Positions 25,374-34,696 of a stretch of DNA of 64,000 nt are shown piece after piece (the first letter of the stretch is position 1; every line of letters begins with the position of its first letter). The position numbers were made by a program, and so were the translations under genes. Source of the stretch: Shewanella marinintestina (GTDB taxonomy: Bacteria; Pseudomonadota; Gammaproteobacteria; Enterobacterales; Shewanellaceae); NCBI RefSeq assembly GCF_023283845.1, contig NZ_JAKILC010000002.1, forward strand, positions 186,001 through 250,000, given 5' to 3'. The notes below the pieces were generated by a model. The model ran no database searches. It was not told the DNA's origin and worked only from the letters and a program-made list of their open reading frames with translations.

Positions 25374-28300
25374 ATGCGTCAGGCACTACTGCTATTAATT
25401 TTGTTTGTTTTTCCATTGTCTGGTAATGCGAATAGCGATACTGAAGGTACTTCGATACTAGATAACCAAGTAATCAACACCAACAAGGTTATTAAGGTGG
25501 GATACCCCGCACCCGACTGGCAGCCTTTCACCTATGTCAGTAAAGACCAAAAGGCTATTGGGTTATTACCTTCGTTGTTACAGGAAATTACTAAAAATGC
25601 TGGCTATGATATTGAAGTAGTGATCTACCCGAGCTACAAGCAAGTACTAGATGCTGTCAAACAGGGTAAGATTGATATTGTAATGGGCGCATCAAAAACC
25701 CCAGAGAGATCAACTTGGCTCAGCTTTAGTTCTTCGTTAATGCTTGTACCTAAAGCAGGCATAACCTATCAGCAAGACGACTTTAGCCTACTTAATTTAC
25801 AAGGCAAGATAATCGCGACTGAAAAAGGTTTTGCGATCAATGAGCTGCTTAGAACCCACACTAACCAAGTTGAAATTGCCAACTTCCTTGATAGTCAACA
25901 AGCTTACAAATCAGTGTTAAATGGCACCTCAGACGCCTATATCGGTAATGCCATCACCCTGGACTATATACACACACATCAAGATGAATCGAATAACCTC
26001 AATATACATCTTATTAGTAATATGCCTTATGAAAGTCTCCACTTTGCAGGCCTGCACAGTAATGAATTATTGATCAATGAGCTCGATGATGCTTTAAAAG
26101 CAATTCCAGATGAGACTTTTGACAAACTATATGATGCTTGGTTAACCAGCTCACAAGTTAAGTACATATATCAAAGACAAGGTTTAAACCTTACTGAATC
26201 AGAACTAAATAGCATCAGACAAAAAGACACGATAAAAGTCCTTTACTCAGCTGACAACTACCCATTCGCTTTCACCAATAGTGACGGTGAAATGGACGGT
26301 ATGAGTGCAGACCTATTAAAAGTCATCAGTACTAAGCTGGGGATAAAAATTGATGCAACTGAATTTCATGGCCAAGACATTGAAAAGTATTTAATTGAAA
26401 ATGGTTTTGAACTGATCCCTGCCTATACCTGTGAATCTAACTCAATCAGCGAAGTACAGTGCAGCTCCGCTTATACGGAAGATCCTTGGATTGCGGTTGC
26501 AGCAACCAATTTATCTAAAATGCAGCTAAAGAGCAGCAAAAAAATCGGTGTATTGAGTAAACATGCACAGCAAGTCCAGGTTGAAACAAACTTCCCTAGC
26601 GCTGATATAACTGTTTATAACTCAACTAAGCATCTCTTAAATGCCGTTATCGCGGGTAAAGTTAACGTAGGGATTTTGCCGCTATCAATGTCCAGCAGTG
26701 TTATCAGCGAACGCTATTTCGGTCTGTTAAAAGTAATACCAGATCCGCTCGAACAACAAAAACGTTTGGTTAGCTTTGCCATAAATCAAAATAATCCTGT
26801 TTTATTATCTATTTTAAATAAAGCGAAAAACTCAATTGATGATGATGAGTTACAAGCGATCGCTCATAAATGGAATGATATAAGTATTAACTCTGACTTT
26901 TCATTCGAGAAAATCCCTACTTGGTTATTTCTAATCTTAGGTGGTGTTCTTACGGTTTTTTTCGTAATAGTCTATTCAAATAGAAAGCTAAAAAGTGAAA
27001 TATCGCAAAGACATAGCGTTGAAAAAGAGCTGAGGCTTGTTAATAGTAACTTTGGTGGTATCGTTGCGCAACTTGTCCGCTATGGCGATGACATTGACGA
27101 TATCTCTTGGAGCTATGTTAGTAGCAACATTGAAAAGTACCTTGGTCTTACACCTGAGCAACTCTATAAGAATCCGTCAATATTATTGGACTTCCTACGT
27201 CAACATGCCGACAACTACGAGTTTTTAAAGGATATTGATGTATCAAGATTCTCAGACTCCTTGTATACAACCCTCAAGCTAACAATCTCGGGGAAAACCT
27301 CTTGGTTCCAAGTAACAGGTGTCTGCACAAAAGTCAGTGCTAACAAACACTGGACCTACACGTTAGTCGATATCACATTAATCAAAGAAAAGCAGGCTGA
27401 ACTTGATGAGGCTAGACTGTTAGCAGAATCAGCCACCGAGGCTAAATCACGCTTTTTAGCTATGATGAGTCATGAGATCCGTACTCCAATTAGTGGGATC
27501 TTAAGTTTGTTAGAGCTAATGGTTCCCCATCTCAATAGTAAAGATCTAGACGGGATCCATAAAAACCTTACCCATTCAGGCAACAACCTGCTTAACATCG
27601 TCAATGATGTATTGGACTTTTCAAAAATTGAAGCGGGTAAGCTAGAACTCAGTTTAGAGATCTGCCAGCTCAACAACTTCATATGTGAGTTAATACAACC
27701 TCATATTGCTCAAGTTGAAGCTAAAGGCCTTAAGTTTAAACTTTGGCTTGACCCCAAACTGGCGTATTCATTTACGTTAGATAACTTGCGACTCAAACAA
27801 ATCTTAAACAACCTACTCAATAATGCGGCCAAGTTTACTACTGAGGGGGAGATTTGGTTATCGGTCGATCTTTTATCTGAAACCAACAGTGAACAAACCA
27901 TAGGTTTTGCAGTAACCGATACAGGCATTGGTATTAGCGACGATAATATTGCAAAATTATTCCTTCCCTTTGAACAAGTAGATCTCAGTAGCGAACGCCG
28001 CTTTAGCGGTACCGGATTAGGTCTATCTATTTGCGAGCAACTCGTTAAATTAATGGGCGGCGAAATTGTTGTCACTAGCACTTATGGTCAAGGCAGTACT
28101 TTCCGCTTAAGCCTGACTTGCCCTATCGCGGCAGTTGCGGTCCCTACCCTAGTTAACAAACGCTACGGACTAATGCTAACCGATGAAAGCTGTTCTGATG
28201 TTCTAAATGCGTATCTCAAAAGCTGGCACTGTACACCTTATAACCTATCAGGTATTGAAAATAAGGCTGCACTGGCTAATTACGTTGCCAAAGCCGATAT

Positions 28301-29351
28301 TGAACTATTGTTACTTCCTGAAAGTTGGTGCGAACAACAAGCACTTACTGCTAGTTGGGCTAAGCGTTGCCTACCTGACGTACAAATTATTCTACTTAAA
28401 AATCAGAGCTTATTGTCACCTGCACCAACAGACTTGGGCTGGAAGCTATCGATTAATCCCATACTTCCAGAACACTTATTACACTTAATCACCAAGCCGG
28501 AGTTTTTTGAATCTAAATATGCGAAAGTCGCTAACGACCAAAAGCCTTTGGTCACTCGTGAACAAGCCATTGCCGCTAACAAGCTCATTTTAGTTGCTGA
28601 AGACCACCCCATTAACCAAGATGTTATTCGGATGCAGCTTAGTAAGCTGGGGTATTTTGCCGATATTTATGACAATGGCCAACAAGCCCTGAATGCCTAT
28701 CAGCAACGAGATTACAGCCTGCTACTTACTGATTGCCATATGCCTGAGCTCGATGGCTACGGCTTAGTTAGCGCTATTCGTAAACAAGAAAAACAGCAGG
28801 GTAAACGCCTTCCTGTTATAGCACTGACAGCCAATGCGATGTCGAGTGAAAAAGAGCGCTGCCATCAGTACGGCTTTGATGACTATTTAATTAAACCTGT
28901 CACCTTGATCCAATTGCAAAAAATACTCGATTGCCACCTAGTGCAAACCGCCCCGGTACTAATACAGCAATCTGATATTTATCGCGAAGCATCTTTAAGC
29001 GGCGAAACAAAAACAGGGTTAAAACAAATTATTGATATCGAAGCCTTAGAGGCTAATTTTGGTGATTTTGACCTATGCATTAACTTGCTTAAAAAGTTCA
29101 TCACAACAAGCATGCAAGATATTGAACTGCTAGATACTGCAATCTCAAAGCAAGATTTTACCGCCACAGCTCTCAACGCCCACAAACTGAAAGGCGCGGC
29201 AGGTGTGATTGAGTGCGAACGTTTAGTCAAAAACTGTACAGAATTAGAAACCGCTGCCTCCGAACGTAAAGGCGCAGTGGTTCAGCAGCTATTTACTGAA
29301 TTGAAATACCTAATGAGCCAGATCTCAGAACAGGTTGAGCAACTAAAATGA
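25374..29351 (+). CDS. VieS/BvgS-type hybrid sensor kinase with two periplasmic binding domains
   Basis: 1325 residues. After a signal peptide come two bacterial extracellular solute-binding (SBP_bac_3-like) domains (about 35-260 and 275-510) and a membrane segment (IPTWLFLILGGVLTVFFVIVY). A PAS-like region, HisKA (MMSHEIRTPISG, H700), HATPase (DTGIGIS, GTGLGLSICEQL), a weakly conserved receiver-like region, a true receiver (phospho-Asp D1120 in LLTDCHMPELDG) and an Hpt domain (H1270 in NAHKLKGAAG) follow. This complete phosphorelay matches VieS, BvgS and EvgS. I chose the ATG at 25374 because it starts directly on the signal peptide with AGG upstream; 25344 would add ten residues. It overlaps the REC-EAL gene by ATGA. 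The ligand is unknown, perhaps an amino acid or other small metabolite. Confidence 0.92.
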   Translation: MRQALLLLILFVFPLSGNANSDTEGTSILDNQVINTNKVIKVGYPAPDWQPFTYVSKDQKAIGLLPSLLQEITKNAGYDIEVVIYPSYKQVLDAVKQGKIDIVMGASKTPERSTWLSFSSSLMLVPKAGITYQQDDFSLLNLQGKIIATEKGFAINELLRTHTNQVEIANFLDSQQAYKSVLNGTSDAYIGNAITLDYIHTHQDESNNLNIHLISNMPYESLHFAGLHSNELLINELDDALKAIPDETFDKLYDAWLTSSQVKYIYQRQGLNLTESELNSIRQKDTIKVLYSADNYPFAFTNSDGEMDGMSADLLKVISTKLGIKIDATEFHGQDIEKYLIENGFELIPAYTCESNSISEVQCSSAYTEDPWIAVAATNLSKMQLKSSKKIGVLSKHAQQVQVETNFPSADITVYNSTKHLLNAVIAGKVNVGILPLSMSSSVISERYFGLLKVIPDPLEQQKRLVSFAINQNNPVLLSILNKAKNSIDDDELQAIAHKWNDISINSDFSFEKIPTWLFLILGGVLTVFFVIVYSNRKLKSEISQRHSVEKELRLVNSNFGGIVAQLVRYGDDIDDISWSYVSSNIEKYLGLTPEQLYKNPSILLDFLRQHADNYEFLKDIDVSRFSDSLYTTLKLTISGKTSWFQVTGVCTKVSANKHWTYTLVDITLIKEKQAELDEARLLAESATEAKSRFLAMMSHEIRTPISGILSLLELMVPHLNSKDLDGIHKNLTHSGNNLLNIVNDVLDFSKIEAGKLELSLEICQLNNFICELIQPHIAQVEAKGLKFKLWLDPKLAYSFTLDNLRLKQILNNLLNNAAKFTTEGEIWLSVDLLSETNSEQTIGFAVTDTGIGISDDNIAKLFLPFEQVDLSSERRFSGTGLGLSICEQLVKLMGGEIVVTSTYGQGSTFRLSLTCPIAAVAVPTLVNKRYGLMLTDESCSDVLNAYLKSWHCTPYNLSGIENKAALANYVAKADIELLLLPESWCEQQALTASWAKRCLPDVQIILLKNQSLLSPAPTDLGWKLSINPILPEHLLHLITKPEFFESKYAKVANDQKPLVTREQAIAANKLILVAEDHPINQDVIRMQLSKLGYFADIYDNGQQALNAYQQRDYSLLLTDCHMPELDGYGLVSAIRKQEKQQGKRLPVIALTANAMSSEKERCHQYGFDDYLIKPVTLIQLQKILDCHLVQTAPVLIQQSDIYREASLSGETKTGLKQIIDIEALEANFGDFDLCINLLKKFITTSMQDIELLDTAISKQDFTATALNAHKLKGAAGVIECERLVKNCTELETAASERKGAVVQQLFTELKYLMSQISEQVEQLK

Positions 29352-30565
29352 AAATCCTCCTGATTGAAGATCACCCGTTTCAACGAGACGCTATGATGAT
29401 GCAACTTGAGCTCATCAATTTACCTAAACCTGCACAAATAAAAACTGCTGCTTCTGGTGTCGAAGCTCTGCACATAATGACAAGCTTTGCACCCGATGTA
29501 CTTATCTGTGACTTGAAAATGCCGGAAATGGACGGGGTAACATTTTTAAGTCATATCAGTGAGCTAGCATTTAAAGGTTCAATTATCATCACCAGTGCCA
29601 GTAACCAGATAGTGCTCGATACCGTACAAAAAATGTGTATGAGTTATCATTTAAAAGTTATCGGGGCTATTAGTAAACCGGTTAAGATAAATATACTGAG
29701 AGAGCTGCTGCATCTTGCTTGGATTGAAAGCACCAATCCGACTAAATTTGTTTCTTCTCCATCAGAAAAAAGCAAAGTTTTTACAGAGCATGAACTAGAG
29801 CATGCACTTAAACAGGGGTGGATAAAGCCCTTTTTTCAGCCTTTAGTGGCACTAGATTCAACCCAATGGTTATACTGTGAAGCTCTGATTCGATTTGTCC
29901 ATCCAGTTTTAGGCGTATTACCACCAGCAAGCTTTCTTCCTTTACTGAGAAAAATGCAAAAAGACGCTGAGCTAGCATTGATTAGCATCGAATATATATT
30001 GGCGCATCAACAACAACTTGCAGGGCGTCCAGTGGCAGTAAATATTACGCCAACCACATTGATGCATAACCACTTTGTTGATGATGTGCTCGCAATTGCA
30101 GACAAAAATCCGCAACTAAGCCAGAAAATTTATTTTGAAATAACTGAATCAGACGCGTTAGAAAATACCGGCAGAGCATTAGAATCGGCTTCTCGCCTCG
30201 CCATGCATGGTTTCAATCTATCTATCGATGATTTTGGTACAGGCTACTCGTCATTATCGCTTTTAGATACGCTGCCATTTGATACGTTAAAAATTGATAT
30301 GAGCTTCATACGAGCAATAGAAACCAGTAATACTGCAGCTGCTATTGTAGAAGCCTGTTTACTCTTAAGCCGTCGCCTAAAGCTTGAGTCTGTGGCTGAA
30401 GGCGTCGAAACATTGGCTCTCTGGCATAGGTTACAATCCTTTGGCTGCACCTTAGCACAGGGTTACTATATTGCGGCGCCGATGCCTGTCGAAGCCTTGG
30501 TTCAGTGGCATCAAGAGTGGGAAATTAAAGCGGCAAAGAATCTACTTGCCATAGTCAGTAAGTAA
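29348..30565 (+). CDS. VieA-like response regulator with EAL phosphodiesterase domain
   Basis: 405 residues. The receiver domain (1-125; IEDHPFQRDAMM, phospho-acceptor D55 in LICDLKMPEMDG, Lys in ISKPVK) is joined to an EAL domain (about 150-390). The c-di-GMP hydrolysis residues are visible: E178 in CEALIRF, VNITP, FEITESDALEN, SIDDFGTGYSS, LKIDMSF and VAEGVET, so the enzyme should be active. Unlike VieA it has no C-terminal HTH domain. It overlaps the hybrid kinase by four bases, so the kinase very probably phosphorylates it and tunes c-di-GMP breakdown, affecting biofilm or motility (inference). Confidence 0.93.
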   Translation: MKILLIEDHPFQRDAMMMQLELINLPKPAQIKTAASGVEALHIMTSFAPDVLICDLKMPEMDGVTFLSHISELAFKGSIIITSASNQIVLDTVQKMCMSYHLKVIGAISKPVKINILRELLHLAWIESTNPTKFVSSPSEKSKVFTEHELEHALKQGWIKPFFQPLVALDSTQWLYCEALIRFVHPVLGVLPPASFLPLLRKMQKDAELALISIEYILAHQQQLAGRPVAVNITPTTLMHNHFVDDVLAIADKNPQLSQKIYFEITESDALENTGRALESASRLAMHGFNLSIDDFGTGYSSLSLLDTLPFDTLKIDMSFIRAIETSNTAAAIVEACLLLSRRLKLESVAEGVETLALWHRLQSFGCTLAQGYYIAAPMPVEALVQWHQEWEIKAAKNLLAIVSK

Positions 30566-30579
30566 TATCTCGCCCTAAC

Positions 30580-30608
30580 AATGAGGTACGCAACAGGCAT
30601 ACCTCATT
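30580..30608 (+). terminator. Inverted repeat after the REC-EAL gene, possible terminator
   Basis: AATGAGGTA pairs perfectly with TACCTCATT across an 11-base loop, 15 bases past the stop. The following T content is low, so termination would be weak or the hairpin may protect the mRNA 3' end. Confidence 0.45.
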
Positions 30609-30806
30609 CAGTTCTATGTGTAGCTCAATTCTATTCTGTAAGCCAGACAGCCCACAACTTCATTACTATGCTACTGAACCTGTATATATTGTAATTTTCT
30701 ACTAAAGTTAACTAATACATAGTTTTATTAACTTGTTGAAAATGGACTTTGTACACGCGGTTTTATCAAGTTCTGCATTCATTGATGACTAAAGGAATAG
30801 CAAGTT

Positions 30807-32975
30807 GTGAATCAAATATGCCTTAAAGCCCTACAAGCAAGCCAATACACAGAAGTGATAGACTTACTGTCAAATCCTATTGCGATTGTTGACTATAACG
30901 GCGTGATCCAGCTGGTGAACAATAGTTGGAAAAACTTTGCATGCTTCAAGCGCTACAATGTTAATAATTGGGTTGGCTTAGACTATCTAAAATTTCACCA
31001 GCAAAATGAGCAAACCGCCTCCTCACAAACCAGTATTACTCAAACCTTAGGGAAAATACTCAGCAAAGATGTCGATTATGTTCAAGTTGAATATAAATGT
31101 GAAGAAAAGGATTGCAGTCACTTTTTTCAACTCTCGGCTAATAAGGTAAGAATTAATCATACAGATTACCTAATGGTGAGCCATGAACAAGTATTGGCAA
31201 AAGAAGAGCTAATAAAAAGCCAACAGCGCTTAAAAATCGCTGCCAATGCTGCCCAAATCGGTATTTGGGACTACGACTTAAAACAACAAGCTCTGCATTG
31301 GGATAACTGGATGTTCAAACTTTACGGTTTAAGCCCCGATAAAACCCAAGCTACCTACCAGATTTGGAAAAATAGTGTTCATCCCGAAGACTTAGCACAT
31401 GCAGTCAGAGACTTTAATAAAGCTGTCAGTACTGGAGAAAACTTTGATAGTGAATTTAGAATTATTAGAGGCGATGGCGAGATTAGGCATATTCAAGCAT
31501 CTGCCAAGGTTATTACCGATAAACAGAAGCTTGCGATACGGCTTATCGGATCAAATATCGATATCACCCAAAGTAAAAAATCTGAGAATAAAATTTATGA
31601 GTTAGCTAATTTTGACCACCTAACCAAACTTCCTAATATACGCTTACTTAAAGATAGGCTCAGCCAGTCATTGGTGCTGAACCGTAAATTAAGGTCCTTT
31701 AGTTCTCTATTATTTGTCGATTGCGACCATTTCAAAACCGTGAATGACCTCTACGATCATAATATTGGTGACCATGTGTTAGTCAAGCTTGCTGATAGAA
31801 TTAAAGATAGCTTAAATGCAGAAGCCACCATTTGCCGACAAGCTGGCGATAAGTTCATCGTGTTTTTGCCTCATGTTTCTAATGAAAAAGTTGATGCTAT
31901 GGGACAAGTCAAATCTATCGGCAGAAAATTACTACACAAAATACAGCAGCCGTTAAAAGTTAAGGGGATCAACTTTAAATTGACAGCAAGTATCGGGATA
32001 ACACTATTTAATGGAGCTAATCCTTCAACGGAAGAACTATTAAAACAAGCCGAGCTCGCGATGTACAAAGTGAAAGAGTCGGGGCGTAATAACATGAGCT
32101 TTTATGACCCGCAAATGCAGACTGAAATTATACAACGTAAGCAGATGGAGACTGATTTAGAACAAGCCATTATCAATGATGAGTTTAATGTCTTCTATCA
32201 AGCGCAGGTATCAGCGGAGTATGGAGTTACTGGTGCTGAAGCCCTATTGCGTTGGTTCCACCCCAAAAAAGGATTAATCTACCCAGATAGCTTTATCCCT
32301 TTATTAGAAGAAACAGGACTTATCATTACTGTAGGTGAAAAAGTCCTCCATGATGGATGTAAAAAACTGCAGCAATGGTCGAGAACCCCAGAGTTCAAAG
32401 CATTAACCTTATCAATTAACGTTAGTGCTGTGCAATTACGCCACGAAGGATTTAGCGACTATATCAAGCAACTTGTGACTCAATTTCAAGTGCAGCCAGG
32501 AAAACTAAAACTCGAAATAACTGAAAGTATTTTCATTGAAAATATCAATGCGACCTGCGCCATAATGAATGACTTAGCGAGCTATGGAGTGCTATTTTCT
32601 CTTGATGATTTTGGTACCGGGTTTTCGTCACTTTGCTATTTAAAATCACTTCCCTTAGCCCAGCTAAAAATCGATAAATCTTTTATTAAAGATCTTTCAA
32701 TCAATAACCGTGACATTGCTATATCACAAACAATTGTCAATCTTGCTAATAGCTTACAATTCGACGTTATTGCTGAAGGGGTTGAATTTGCAGAGCAAAA
32801 GGAGCTTTTACAACAAATTGGTTGTAATAACTATCAAGGTTATTACTTTCACCGCCCTGCCGAAGAAGATAAGTTTGAAGCATTCACACTCGCTTACAAC
32901 AGTAACTCTATTGCAAACAAGAGTGCTCAGGGTAACCTAGAAATAGATAATAAAAACGCCCGATTAAGGGCGTAA
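30807..32975 (+). CDS. PAS-PAS-GGDEF(degenerate)-EAL protein, likely c-di-GMP phosphodiesterase
   Basis: 722 residues, cytoplasmic, with no signal peptide. Two PAS regions occupy about 15-140 and 145-265; the second is a PAS_3 type with the PAC-like end RLIGSNIDITQSK. The GGDEF domain follows (270-440), but its active site reads AGDKF at 346-350 (in RQAGDKFIVF), so cyclase activity should be lost. The EAL domain (about 450-700) keeps E478-A-L, INVSAVQL, LEITES, SLDDFGTGFSS, LKIDKSF and VIAEGVEF, so hydrolysis should be retained. The start is GTG with AAAGGAA upstream. It follows the VieSA-like pair by 240 bases and is probably a separate unit. Confidence 0.92.
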   Translation: MNQICLKALQASQYTEVIDLLSNPIAIVDYNGVIQLVNNSWKNFACFKRYNVNNWVGLDYLKFHQQNEQTASSQTSITQTLGKILSKDVDYVQVEYKCEEKDCSHFFQLSANKVRINHTDYLMVSHEQVLAKEELIKSQQRLKIAANAAQIGIWDYDLKQQALHWDNWMFKLYGLSPDKTQATYQIWKNSVHPEDLAHAVRDFNKAVSTGENFDSEFRIIRGDGEIRHIQASAKVITDKQKLAIRLIGSNIDITQSKKSENKIYELANFDHLTKLPNIRLLKDRLSQSLVLNRKLRSFSSLLFVDCDHFKTVNDLYDHNIGDHVLVKLADRIKDSLNAEATICRQAGDKFIVFLPHVSNEKVDAMGQVKSIGRKLLHKIQQPLKVKGINFKLTASIGITLFNGANPSTEELLKQAELAMYKVKESGRNNMSFYDPQMQTEIIQRKQMETDLEQAIINDEFNVFYQAQVSAEYGVTGAEALLRWFHPKKGLIYPDSFIPLLEETGLIITVGEKVLHDGCKKLQQWSRTPEFKALTLSINVSAVQLRHEGFSDYIKQLVTQFQVQPGKLKLEITESIFIENINATCAIMNDLASYGVLFSLDDFGTGFSSLCYLKSLPLAQLKIDKSFIKDLSINNRDIAISQTIVNLANSLQFDVIAEGVEFAEQKELLQQIGCNNYQGYYFHRPAEEDKFEAFTLAYNSNSIANKSAQGNLEIDNKNARLRA

Positions 32976-33011
32976 TTAAAATTGGCTAGTGCAGTATTTT
33001 TCCGCTTGATA

Positions 33012-34334
33012 CTAGCTTTTAACTTCTAATACTTCTGGTACTTGTTGCTCATCAATACGAGTAACCAACAGCTGATCAACCTTATAGCTGTCGACATCAA
33101 CAACTTCAAACTTGTAACCAGCGTGTACCACTGAATCTGTACATTTAGGGATTTTTCGCAGCATAAACATCATAAAACCGGCTATGGTTTCATAGTTATG
33201 ATTTTGCGGAAACTCTTCAATATCGAGAGCACGCATCACATCAATAATTGGCGTAACACCATCCATTAACCAAGAGCGTTCATCACGAGCGATAATTTGC
33301 TCTTCACTTTCAGGTAAAGACCAAGCCCCCATCACCGCATCTTGCAGATCTTTAGCGGTAACGACACCAACAACAAGCGAGTACTCATTCATAACAATAG
33401 CAAAATCGGCACGACTGTTTTTGAAGTAGTCCATAGATTCCGACAAGCTCAAGGTGTCTGGAATAATAAAGCAATTAGTTACTAAGTTTTTATCTTTAAG
33501 ACTGATGGTTTCACCATTAATAAGATAAATCAGTAATTTTTTGGCATTCACAATCCCCACAACGGTGTCTAACTGTTCATCACAAACAAGAAAGTTTGAG
33601 TGAGGCTGCTCTGCAATCTTAACCTTGATCTCTTCTTCACTATCTTGCAGTAAAAAATAAGCCAAACTTTCGCGAGCTGTCATTGCAGCAGTGACTGGAA
33701 TGGTTTGCATCTCAAACACTTTTTCCATCATCAGCTGATCGCCTTTATCAAGTACGCCAGCCTCAGCGCCTGCATCCATCACTGCATAAATATCATCTGA
33801 GGTAACAGCATCATTGCGCGCAGTTTGCACTTGAAACACACGAAACACAAAGTTAGCTGAACCATTAAAAAACCACACCAGCGGCTTTAATACTACAATG
33901 CAAACCATCATAGGGCCGACAAAGGTCATGGCGACTTTTTCAGGAAATGCCATTGCTAAACGCTTAGGAATAAGGTCAGCAATTAAAATAAATAAGCTAG
34001 TCACTAAAGCAAATGATAATAAGAAACTAGTTTTATCCAGCCAAGGGCCGTCTAGCCATGAAGATAAAAAGGCATGAATATGTGGTGTAAATGCTGATTC
34101 ACCTACGATACCGCCCATAATCGCTACGGCGTTTAAACCTATTTGCACCACAGTAAAGAAGTTACCTGGCTGCTCTTGCAATAACAGCACTTTATCGGCG
34201 CGAATATCGCCTTCGGCCGACAATTGACGCAAACGAATTTTACGACCAGCCGCGAGCGCAATTTCTGACATAGAAAAGAAACAACTGACTCCGATGAGGA
34301 GTAATATAATGACAGCATTATCAAAGAAGCTCAT
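33012..34334 (-). CDS. paeA: CNNM/CorC-family membrane protein with CBS domains, PaeA (YtfL)-like
   Basis: 440 residues: a DUF21/CNNM membrane domain (about 1-190; VSCFFSMSEIALAAGRKIRLRQLSAEG, FFTVVQIGLNAVAIMGGIVGESAF), a CBS pair (about 205-335) and a C-terminal transporter-associated domain (RSWLMDGVTPIIDVMRALDIEEFP). The N-terminus is strikingly like E. coli YtfL, renamed PaeA for its role in polyamine (cadaverine, putrescine) export. Mg/Co transport is the alternative role for the wider family. It is a single leftward gene, convergent with the GGDEF-EAL gene. Older annotations call such proteins hemolysins; nothing here supports that. Confidence 0.85.
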   Translation of the reverse strand: MSFFDNAVIILLLIGVSCFFSMSEIALAAGRKIRLRQLSAEGDIRADKVLLLQEQPGNFFTVVQIGLNAVAIMGGIVGESAFTPHIHAFLSSWLDGPWLDKTSFLLSFALVTSLFILIADLIPKRLAMAFPEKVAMTFVGPMMVCIVVLKPLVWFFNGSANFVFRVFQVQTARNDAVTSDDIYAVMDAGAEAGVLDKGDQLMMEKVFEMQTIPVTAAMTARESLAYFLLQDSEEEIKVKIAEQPHSNFLVCDEQLDTVVGIVNAKKLLIYLINGETISLKDKNLVTNCFIIPDTLSLSESMDYFKNSRADFAIVMNEYSLVVGVVTAKDLQDAVMGAWSLPESEEQIIARDERSWLMDGVTPIIDVMRALDIEEFPQNHNYETIAGFMMFMLRKIPKCTDSVVHAGYKFEVVDVDSYKVDQLLVTRIDEQQVPEVLEVKS

Positions 34335-34696
34335 TTAGCACCTATCCTAAAACTAAAAACACACCTAACTTATTACTGCATTTAATTATTTCGACTTCGG
34401 TGATAACAAACCCACCTAAGCAAATTTAAGTATAATGACCAAGCACTATTTGCGCGAGCGCGGAGTATATCCGCAATGCAGATAACGCACCAGCTAATAA
34501 ATTAGACAATGTGAGCGATTAATTTTTTATCTATTTAACTAAAGTTTACAGTGTTAACTAAGCCGCTGATTGTATAGAGAACAGCCAAGCACACCAGCCG
34601 AAAACTAACGCTCACTAAGACTGTTAGCAGTCATTTATCGCGGTAAATCTCTCTATGAATAAAGTAACAAAACGCCTAATAATCACGCTTGTTGAT
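34335..34696. other. Intergenic region upstream of the PaeA-like gene
   Basis: About 360 bases between two leftward genes. An imperfect palindrome GCGGAGTATATCCGC lies at 34460-34474. The promoter of the PaeA-like gene should be here. No small ORF with a convincing ribosome site and no T-rich hairpin for the upstream helicase were seen. Confidence 0.4.

Noticed and set aside
32956..32973. Hairpin ACGCCC-GATTAA-GGGCGT at the end of the GGDEF-EAL gene as a terminator
   Set aside because: It overlaps the coding end and lacks a T run on the plus strand, so termination is doubtful.
33012..34334. Hemolysin
   Set aside because: Old name for the CNNM/CorC family; the DUF21-CBS-transporter-associated layout and YtfL-like start favour a membrane transporter.
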